Shown one piece after another: positions 56,387-64,000 of a DNA stretch of 64,000 nt. Below the pieces are notes generated by a model that did not search any database, had not been told where the DNA came from, and saw only the letters and a list, made by a program, of their open reading frames with translations. A program made the translations under genes and the position numbers. Source of the stretch: Globodera rostochiensis (taxonomy: Eukaryota; Nematoda; Chromadorea; Rhabditida; Heteroderidae); assembly GCA_018350325.1 (NCBI GenBank), contig JAEVLN010000014.1, forward strand, positions 1,948,001 to 2,012,000. The letters run 5' to 3'. How positions within the stretch are numbered: position 1 is the stretch's first letter; each line of letters opens with the position of its first letter.

Positions 56387-58202
56387 TCAATTTTTGGAAA
56401 TATCGTTCTGGAGAATTTCGCGTCCACCATTATGCACAGCACTCTGTTTTTGTTTTCTGCGATCTGTCAGCGATTCATCACGTCGGCTCGTTGGATTGTT
56501 ACCTAAATTATAATTTATAGGAAAAACCCTTTGCTGACGCACATTAATGCCCAAATTTCCGTTCTCTGCAAAAAAGTTGGCGTGGTTGGTGTCGAATGCC
56601 AAGCAGTCGGACTGGGAAATTGCGGCAGCAACGCCCTCATGAATGCCTAAATGTTCAATATTTTGTGGTACTCGCATTCCCTATCCCCGGCCTACTTCTC
56701 GGGCTGGCTTCCCAACAGAGTCTGCGTCGATTGTTGGAGAGTTCCAATCTGAATTGCGTCATCAGACCTTACAAACAAAAACATCTGGATTGGTCCATCC
56801 AAAAATCCTTTGGAACTTTTAAGTTTGGCCCGGGTTTATTCTGATTGTCGGGCATCCCCTCCCCCCCCCCCAGATTACTTGTATACAAAATTTTCTGCCT
56901 CCTTTTTGGTTCCAATCAGCTGGACAACCGCATAGAACATTTGGTAACTTTGACCCGACTGCCTGTGATTATTATAGGCTCAACAAACAAAGCATAAAAC
57001 GAAAAAATTACTCTTGTTTGTCCTGCTTCTCCAAAACGAGCATAAAAAAGGCGTTGTAGCACGATTGCATCATGACCTGAAGCAATGACTAAAAAAAGAA
57101 ATTTAGGTTTGGAGTTACCCAATCGACAGCTCCGGGAAGATTGATGTCGGTTGCCAAAAAGACAATGTCTTCTCCTAACAAAGGGATTTTTTTCCAATTG
57201 ATTAACTCTATTCAGACCAGGGTGGCTAAATAACTTAGCACGCATCTGCCTTATTAATGAATATATAGCAAAATTAATTAGTAATCGGAAACTGGACCTT
57301 GCAAGGTGGTGATGGACTTGTGCAATTTCATCAGGTGACTCATCACGTCGTTTAGGCTTCCCTGCCATTTGCAAGATGCTCCGGGACACGGGCATTGATA
57401 CGGACTTTGTCCAAATAAGAATAAATTGCATCCAAATTTATGTACCGAAATTCGCAGATCTCCTCAGTGCTCAACTTTCTCGTGATGGTAAAAGAATTGG
57501 TTACATCCAGAGTGAGCAAATTTGCATGGAAATTGAAGACTTTAATATGGCAAAGGTGTAAGCAATTCGTTTAGAATTCCATTAACCTTGCTGCAATCTT
57601 CTCCATCCCAAGGTTTCGTATGCTCGGAATTGGACCTTAAAAAATTGACTTATTCATTTACTGTTTTTGTAAGACTGATCTAACACTGACAATGAGTAAC
57701 AGAACAAAACCTCGACATGTAGGGCATGCCGTGATCTTGGGACGGCAATTTCCGCAGACCAAATGACCTGATGGACACTGCAGATATGGAGGGAGCATGT
57801 AATCTTAACGGCCGAATTGTATGCTAGACGACGTCATGTCCAATACACACCAAGACAAACGGGGCATTCGAAAGCTGATAAAAACTCTGAATTTGAGTTC
57901 TGTTGACCCATCTGCAGAACAGCCGATCCGCCAGCCGCACTGATCACCGTTGCAGCGATTGTTTGGGAAGCCTGAGGCATTTGCTGAGGCGCGGCCAACC
58001 CGGCAGGGATGGAGTTGACCATCATGGCTTTAAAAGACGCAACCCGTGGAAAACAAAGCATTGAGAGCTTACTGGCCGCCTGAGTGGACGCCGAGATTCT
58101 GGCCATGCTTCGCTGGTTCACCGGCGCTGAATATGTCATGGCATCACTAGCCCCGGTTGAGGACGAAGTGGGCGAGGGTGGCACACTTCCCGGGTTGGAC
58201 AT
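56387..58202 (-). CDS. SIAH (seven in absentia) RING E3 ubiquitin ligase
   Basis: SIAH ligases ubiquitinate substrates through an N-terminal RING and a C-terminal substrate-binding domain. The ATG at 58202 directly follows an acceptor (GGGTTGCAG). A long Ser/Ala/Gln-rich N-terminus precedes the RING ([10 protein letters not shown], then [27 protein letters not shown]). The SIAH-type zinc finger follows ([40 protein letters not shown]), then [20 protein letters not shown], and finally [18 protein letters not shown] with [17 protein letters not shown] normally ends just after NLGINV. Here the frame continues for about 40 residues of polar sequence to 56387, unless a further intron removes it. 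The 5' part is longer than vertebrate SIAH. It lies 236 bp downstream of the rps-21 stop. Confidence 0.9.
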
Positions 58203-58212
58203 CTGCAACCCC
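58203..58212 (-). promoter_or_regulatory. splice acceptor directly at SIAH ATG
   Basis: On the minus strand GGGGTTGCAG ends immediately before the ATG at 58202. No upstream coding exon is obvious in the 236 bp back to the rps-21 stop, so a spliced-leader acceptor is plausible. Trans-splicing is inferred. Confidence 0.4.
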
Positions 58213-58437
58213 TTAGTTTGGGATGGGCATAACCAAAACGCTTAAAGGAATGAGTTTGGTTGACAAAGTTAGCACTTAGGTAGAGAAAGTCAGTTCATGA
58301 GGACATAACAAAATGAGCATAGCGACCGACGAGAGAACAATGTTTATCCTGTTGGACGAGACGCAACAATTAACAACAAAAAACTTTGTCGTTTAAAATA
58401 AAAAGGAAGTTTCCTTCGCTTCGAGTGGGCGGCACTT

Positions 58438-58789
58438 TCATATATTCTGCGGAATAATTCCGTCCCTCTGGGCCAAGCGCAAAATGGAGTCGTCTGACTC
58501 GCCCTAAAATTGATTTAAGTCCGCTGTTGCTTAATTGGTTAAACACAGAACTTACCATATAACGCTGCTTCCCGCAAATAGCGTACTTCGTAGTTTTACC
58601 GGGGATCAAGCGCCCAGTCGCCTGGTCCACTTCGACGATTTCCAATTGAATTGAGGCGTGGTCCTTCGCCGAAATAATCCGAGAGGATGAAGAACTGAAA
58701 AAGAAGACCAGCTAAATGAAAAAATGCCAGTGTTCTCACCATTTCCTCGGGACATACAAATCAACAAACTCTCCGGCGTCGTTTTGCAT
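58438..58789 (-). CDS. 40S ribosomal protein S21
   Basis: Small-subunit protein of about 88 residues. Exon 1 (58789) gives [17 protein letters not shown], exon 2 [16 protein letters not shown] then [29 protein letters not shown], and exon 3 [20 protein letters not shown] followed by Ile and stop (58438). [16 protein letters not shown] and [11 protein letters not shown] are diagnostic. Normal length, no anomalies. An acceptor-like TTATTATCAG lies about 60 bp upstream of the ATG. The gene sits between NDUFS3 and SIAH on the same strand. Confidence 0.96.
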
Positions 58790-58975
58790 TTTTATGTTTG
58801 AATGGTCAAATCTCAACGATAAATAGTAACCAAACGATTAAAACAAAAGCCTGATAATAAACCATAACAAAGTATTAATGTAATTTGTGACAGATTTCGC
58901 AAAATGTTCGCAATGTTTTGCAATTTTATCGTTCAAAAGTATAATTACAATGCTTTTCCTATTCAAAGAATGCGG

Positions 58976-60049
58976 CTATGGCTTTTTGGCAGTGTCATCC
59001 TCAGTTTTTGCTTCAATTTGGGCGGCCTTTTGAATGACTTTGTATCCGGAGGTTATCGATGAGTCGCGAAACGCGGGGAAAACTTCCCAAGGAGTGTTCA
59101 GATCAAATTTCCGAAATTCCTGCGTCATTTCAGTTGGCTCGTAAATCACTCGCGACAATTCGTGGTCCCAGCGCATTTCGACGTAACCGGACAATGGGAA
59201 ATCCTTTCGCTGGGGGTGGCTGAAAAAAAAAATCAAAATGTCGTCGTACTCACAAAAAGTCATATTGCTTTTGAATTAACACTTACCCCTCGAATCCATA
59301 ATCTGTCAAAATACGCCTCAGGTCCGGATGGTTGTTGAACCAAACTCCGTACATGTCGTAAATCTCCCGTTCGTACCATTCTGCGCCGGAAAATATTGGA
59401 GTAATAGAGTCCAATGGCCCAATCTGAGCAACAACAAAAAATGAATAAATTAGATATGCTTGCCAAAGAGCTAACTTCGTCGGCGTATGTCCGAACCCTG
59501 ACTCGCGCATTGTATCGATGGGACAGCAGGGCATAAATCACTTCAAAACGATTTTTCCGAGTTGGAACGTCCATGCCACAGGCGAAGATGAAGTTGGTGA
59601 ATTGGGCCGGATGGTGGCCTTTAAGAAAGCCCATGACGGGGAGAACTCCGCTCGGATGTATCAGAAGCTCCAATTCATCTCCACCGGCGAACTTCACAAA
59701 TTGTTGTGGTTATTTGTTTACCCCCCCCCCCCAGAAAATTTTAAATTCCGGCTGAAAATAAGGCACGGTTCATCTGTTCACCTGCACTTGTTGAACAAAC
59801 TTGGGCAGACATTTGGCCGCATATTGTCCAAACAAAGTCAGCTTCTCCCGTTTATTTTCATCAATTACATATTTTGTGCCTATTGAACAAACATTTTTAC
59901 AGACAAATAATGAAAGCTAACTCGTCTGTGTTTTCATTTCCTGTGCTTGTTCTTCAGTACCGGGCGCAGCATACCCTCCGGTTTGGAAACGCAAAGCACT
60001 TTTTGCGCAACAAGTCGTTTTTAGCGTTTTAAAATTTTTTCTGAGCATT
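58976..60049 (-). CDS. NADH dehydrogenase (complex I) iron-sulfur protein 3, NDUFS3 / 30-kDa subunit
   Basis: Core subunit of the complex I peripheral arm in mitochondria. The start (60049) gives a presequence [20 protein letters not shown]. Then [40 protein letters not shown] and [40 protein letters not shown] follows. The signature region is [20 protein letters not shown] then [20 protein letters not shown] and [12 protein letters not shown] (complex I 30-kDa motif E-R-E-x-x-D-x-x-G). The C-terminus ends [11 protein letters not shown] at 58976. Several short introns; frame intact. One intron has a C run (59720-59731). It lies upstream of rps-21 with 186 bp between. Confidence 0.94.
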
Positions 60050-60599
60050 TTGTTAAATGACCTAATATGGAAAATTACTCAATTGTGGGGGTATTAAGAA
60101 GGGCTCGTATCAAAAATTTTTGAAAAACCGGCGCAGCATTAAAAACAACAAAGATGGCATAGATATCTGAGGTTTTAGCCGCATTTGATCGCTTTTTGGT
60201 AGAAAATGAGGCTAAATTTTCAAATAGGAAGTTATTTTCAAAACGCCAAAATAAGCTTTTAGGCAGTAAAAAAGTCAAAATCAAATTGTTCGGAATAATA
60301 CTCCCCTAAACACTGAAAATTGCGGTAGGTAAATTGGAAACAAATGCCTAAAGAATGAAAAAATTTTCTGCAAAAACTTCTTGAGAACCCGCGAAAGCAT
60401 GTGCGGGTGTTTGGCCAACATTTTCCACATAAAGTCTGGGGGCTCTACCGTATTTTACTTTTAAATAACGCAAATGAAAAAAAATTAAGAAAGCTCGATA
60501 CATAAGTCGAACATTTCTCGGGTTTTGAGCCCGACATTATCGGAAACTATGCGATCGATGGTTTAAAGTTTATCTCTCTCAGACAGTCCCGTCGTCTTT
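60050..60599. other. AT-rich intergenic region
   Basis: Upstream of NDUFS3 and downstream of the Ly6-like gene, both on the minus strand. No gene or repeat is recognised. Confidence 0.4.
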
Positions 60600-61275
60600 T
60601 CACATTGCGTTTAGCGCGGTTATCGCCGCCATTATGGCAAAATTCAGCCAGGCCATTAGCCAATTTCTGCGTTCGTTGGCCGTCCCGTTGCAATTGTCGC
60701 CGTAGCAGCAGCAATAGGACTGCTGCTGGGCGTTGTTGGACGAATTGAAGCAAATGGGCGAAAGTGAGGCTGTGCCGTTAGGGAACTGAACGAAATTTGT
60801 GTAATGTTTTCATCATTTATAAGAAAAGGGCAAAGTGCCCAAAACCAATGCAAAATGTTCGGGCAAAAGGTCGCCCAATGAATTCTTCCGTCTTCGGGTT
60901 TTTACCCGTTTTATCCCAAATTAATTATAAGGAAGGTGAAAGCGGCAATTGAACGTCTGCTTTCTTAAGTACAGGAAATTTAATTTGCCGATGTTCAAGA
61001 ACGCCATTGGCATTTCTTTTTCGCCTTCTCACTGTGCAATTGCTGCTTTGGCAGCCGCGTGCGATGATTTGCGCGTTGAAGTCGATGGATTTGGTGCAGG
61101 AAAGGGAGGCGGAGGGACAGCTGAGGGCGTTTCCCTGTAGGGCATCGGTCAGTGACTGTTGGCTTTGATAGCATTGGAGGGACAGAGCCGACAATGGGAG
61201 GAGGAGGAAGAGGACGAAGCTGATGAAGGAAGAGGAGGAGGGCACTTTTGGACGGAAGCAATTAAGAAACGTCAT
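60600..61275 (-). CDS. Ly6/uPAR-like (three-finger) GPI-anchored protein
   Basis: Small secreted Cys-rich protein. The start at 61275 gives MTFLNCFRPKVPSSSSFISF and a strongly hydrophobic segment (VLFLLLPLSALSL), a signal peptide. The mature part starts QCYQSQQSLTDALQGNALSC, then PSASLSCTKSIDF and RGCQSSNCT. After an intron it continues LSPICFNSSNNAQQQ, YCCCYGDNCNG. CC-x-x-D-x-C-N near the end is the Ly6/uPAR hallmark. The C-terminus is hydrophobic (WLMAWLNFAIMAAITALNAM), fitting a GPI attachment signal. In nematodes the ODR-2/HOT group belongs here, but I cannot assign a subgroup. It is divergent from the receptor-cyclase-like gene, with 538 bp between starts. Confidence 0.75.
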
Positions 61276-61813
61276 GGGAAGTGATTGGACGTGACGGTGC
61301 CGGCGGAGGGGCGGTCGGTCGGTGATCGTTTGAACGTGAGAAACGAGCAGCTGATTTGCGGCACTTTTGGTCGGGCACCTCCTCTTCTTACCCAATGGCA
61401 TTCATTAATTGGCAAACAAATATTTTCAAGACTGGATGAACTTGGCCCATTGCCCCCGGGGGCTTTGCCTAGCAACCATTTAAATGAATGAAATACAAAG
61501 TAAAATAAACAGAAATGATAAATAAAAGTGATCGACCACGCTTAGCATTTAATGCAAAATTTAAATACATAATTTGACTTTACATAAAAAGCGAACGAAT
61601 TTTTGTCAGGAAAAAATAAAATGAACTACGAAGATGGTCTTTCTTCCGTATTTATTTGTTAGAAGTACGTGCGAGCGAGTGAAGAAAGTAATTGGCATCC
61701 TCTCACCTCCCCCGGGGGCAATTAACCGCGAATTGTGCCGTAATCCCCCGACATTGTCCCTTCCATTCGTCGTTGCTTCTTCAGCCCATTTGTATTATTT
61801 AAGTCCCTCTCAA
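61276..61813. promoter_or_regulatory. divergent intergenic region, Ly6-like / receptor gene
   Basis: 538 bp between the divergent start codons. AT-rich in the middle (61500-61630). The upstream frame of the receptor gene is open from about 61634, so its 5' end could be longer. No element is recognised. Confidence 0.3.
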
Positions 61814-64000
61814 ATGTTCCCCGTCATCTTTTTGCCCTTTCTGTTACTGCTCCAACTTCTTCTTCCTCTTCCTGCTTCAGTTCTGTCTCTGATCAAACTC
61901 GGCTTCGTCGAGTCCGACCCGTTGCTGGTCGAACTTTGTCTCCGGGCTTTGACGGATGCCCGCGCATCGGGAAAGTGTACGACGGATGAGATTCAGTCAG
62001 TTCAAGCAAAGAGAAAATCGAGAAAATTCAAAATAATTCGCCGTTCAGTTTAATCAAAGATTGTAACTTTCCGAATCAGATTGATAAATGTGTCCTCCGG
62101 GTGTGGCACTTTGCCGGAAGCATTTGCTGTTAGCCTCAACCAAAATCAAAGTGCCTCTCTCGGCACTGTCAACGTTGGCGAGCTGTATTTCCACCAAAAA
62201 GTCCAAGCATTTGTGGGGAGTCGCTGTGCAGAAGAGGCGCGGGAGTTAGGCCGACTTGCCTACTTCTGGCGAGGCAAGGCTATTTCGGAAATACGGCGCC
62301 TCTGTTCTGATTTTCGGAGTGTTTAGTCCCGGTGATCAACCGGGTCGGCACAAGTCTCGGGCTGCTCCGTCGAGAACTGTTCACTACCGTAGTGCACGTC
62401 ACAGATACAAATGTGTACGGAATGGCCCAAGCGGCGGCACAATTCATTCGTTCCATGAACCAAACGGAGGTCTAAACGGGAGGGAGAGGAGCCCAATCAC
62501 TCCAAAACGTTTTGATCAGATCCTTTTGGTCGGTCCCAGCCAAATAGACATTGAGAAGCCGCCCTTATGGAAGAGTTTGCAACGAATATTTGCGGAAGGA
62601 TTCAACGGAACTCAGCCCACCGGACTAAATGTGACGGGGGTTGCCGTCGTCGACCAAAACAGTGTGGACAGTTTGACAAACGCACGACTTCGACTCCGTT
62701 CCGCCACCAAAAGTAATGAATTTGAAAAAATCCAATGCCATTCCCTGGAGATTCCTTCTTTAGGGGGGTCAAAATCAATTTTGGCATTTGACTAATTGTT
62801 TATTTTTTAGTGGTTCTCATCGACGGCACTTTCGTCCGCCTTGGCTCCATGCTGAACTCTCTCCAAATTGGCAACCTCGGCTCTCAGTCTTATATGGTGC
62901 TTCTTCTGTGCTCAGTGCAACTGGAGGCGTGCATTAACGGCACGGACAGCCAGCAAAGCTCCCTTCTGAGAGCCCAAATTGCCGCTGGAAGTGTAGTTGT
63001 GTTGTCTCCATTTGGCTTTGAATGGGAGCAGCAACAACAAAAGTTGGCATCCGATTACGGCTCTCAGGGTTTTGTCTCGGTAAGTACATTAGCACCAACC
63101 AGTATTCCTTGGGCACTGATCAAACCCAATCGATCCAATAACGCCCAAATCAATTTCCCCCCCCCCTCCCCAGAGGCACCTCCTTCAAGCCCTCCCCCCT
63201 CCCCCCCCCAGGCGGCACCCCCTTCAAGCCCTCCCCCTCTCCCCCCCCCCAGCGGGCACCTCCTCAAGCCCCCCCCCCCCCAGAGTCACCTCCTTAAACC
63301 CTCCCCCCTCCTCCAGAGGCACTCCAGGCACCTCCTTCAAGCCCTCCCCCCTCCTCAGGAGCCACCTCCTTCAAGCCCTCCCCCAGAGTCACCTCCTTAA
63401 ACCCTCCCCCCTCCTCCAGAGGCACCTCCTTCAAGCCCTCCCCCTCCCCCTCCCCAGAGGCACCTCCTTCAAGCCCTCCCCCCCCCCCCTCCCCCAGAGG
63501 CACCTCCTTCAAGCCCTCTCCACCTACAACGGCTGCTTCGCCTTCTGCCTGGCATCCTCCCTCTCGCCGGCAACTTCGTGGACCTCCGACCCCTCGAAGC
63601 CGCCGTTCTCTGCGAACATGCGAGGCCAATCCTTTAATGGTCCTTTAGTCTTGCTTGTTTAATCTATCCTTTTGCCCCAAAAGGTTCCTTTGGCCAAGTG
63701 CAACTCGACTCGACCCCCGTCTCCATGCCTCAATTTGCGTTCCATCTGCTCTCCTCCCCCTCCGGCGCCTTCTCCCTGGCCTACTTGGCCTCGTCAGTCC
63801 CCTCCGACTTTTCTTCCTGCGCCGCCTTGGGTTGTTTCCTCATCCAATTGGCGTCCAATGCCAGTGCCGACCTTGTCTGGGCCAATCAACGGGACCATGG
63901 CATTTCCGAGTGTTCCTACATGAACGGATGTGCAGGGACGACAGCACCGTACGTGGCAGCGGCAGTGGCCGTCACATTGCTCGTTCTTTTGGCAGGGATC
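61814..64000 (+). CDS. receptor with ANF-receptor-type ectodomain, probably receptor guanylyl cyclase (partial, runs off window)
   Basis: Start at 61814 gives a signal peptide (MFPVIFLPFLLLLQLLLPLP) then KLGFVESDPLLVELCLRALT. Ectodomain blocks follow: SGCGTLPEAFAVSLN, QAFVGSRCAEEARELGRLAY then FW, reminiscent of the C-x-x-x-x-x-E-V-x-R-L-A-x-x-W block in receptor guanylyl cyclases. Next are VYGMAQAAAQFIRSMNQTEV, IFAEGFNGTQPTGLNVTGVA and SQSYMVLLLCSVQLEACING. After a Pro-rich repeat region (63150-63530) come GSFGQVQLDSTPVSMPQFAF and finally GCAGTTAPYVAAAVAVTLLV, a TM at the right edge. The kinase-like and cyclase domains would lie beyond 64000, so the receptor-cyclase identity is inferred from the ectodomain only. 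Exons around 63540-63640 are unresolved. Confidence 0.6.
63160..63530. repeat. C-rich minisatellite (unit about 28-33 bp) in the receptor gene
   Basis: Units share CAGAGGCACCTCCTTCAAGC then CCTCCCCCC, with variants AGAGTCACCTCC and GCGGCACCCCC. About ten copies of variable length. The region probably lies in the intron that follows a GTAAGT donor at about 63080, because frames through it give only Pro/Ser-rich sequence and C-run lengths vary irregularly. Confidence 0.75.

Noticed and set aside
1..64000. tRNA, rRNA, CRISPR or bacterial features
   Set aside because: I looked for tRNA B-box-like GGTTCGA contexts with paired arms and for rRNA or regularly spaced repeats and found none that fit; the genome is eukaryotic.

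Overview
The window is nuclear DNA of a nematode. Genes are split by many short introns (often about 45-60 nt) with GT...TTTCAG-type borders. The best-recognised products resemble Caenorhabditis genes (odr-3-type G alpha, G beta-5, IFT144, SECp43, rps-21, a nematode C1 peptidase). Several start codons sit directly behind splice acceptors, as expected for trans-spliced nematode messages. A broken gene at 29.3-30.0 kb resembles an F-box-associated family that, from memory, is expanded in cyst nematodes (Heterodera/Globodera), so a plant-parasitic tylenchid is my best guess; this is inference. Homopolymer G/C runs of 10-22 bases are unusually common outside exons.

Layout, left to right. 0.8-3.4 kb (-): steryl-sulfatase-like enzyme with an apparent one-base frameshift beside its active site. 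5.4-8.4 kb (-): anillin. 9.1-10.9 kb (+): SECp43-like RNA-binding protein, followed 207 bp later by an unrecognised protein (11.1-14.0 kb, +). 14.8-16.5 kb (-): mitochondrial 3-hydroxyacyl-CoA dehydrogenase. 17.0 kb: a 139-bp hAT-type MITE. 17.9-20.2 kb (+): membrane-anchored cathepsin-B/TINAL-like peptidase. 20.9-21.3 kb (+): small secreted basic peptide. 22.0-24.6 kb (-): SLC17 anion transporter. 26.0-28.2 kb (-): TIA-1/TIAR. 29.3-30.0 kb (-): F-box-family remnant. 31.0-37.4 kb (-): WDR19/IFT144. 37.45-39.93 kb: G-rich satellite array. 40.6-44.8 kb (+): SLC15 peptide transporter. 45.1-45.9 kb (+): mitochondrial release-factor-like protein with GGS instead of GGQ. 47.6-49.3 kb (+): odr-3-like G alpha. 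49.8-50.9 kb (-): LDLa membrane protein. 51.5-53.1 kb (-): AIP-like immunophilin. 53.4-55.1 kb (+): G beta-5. 55.6-56.2 kb (+): V-ATPase subunit F. 56.4-60.0 kb (-): SIAH, ribosomal protein S21 and NDUFS3, closely spaced. 60.6-61.3 kb (-): Ly6-like GPI protein. 61.8 kb to the edge (+): extracellular part of a receptor of guanylyl-cyclase type.

Much of the right half could serve sensory neurons: IFT144 builds sensory cilia, odr-3-type G alpha acts in them, G beta-5 modulates G-protein signalling with RGS proteins, and the Ly6-like and receptor-cyclase-like proteins are typical neuronal surface proteins. The remainder is housekeeping (complex I, ribosome, V-ATPase, beta-oxidation, cytokinesis). 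Exon borders were inferred by eye from splice signals and remembered family alignments. Gene spans are better supported than individual introns.
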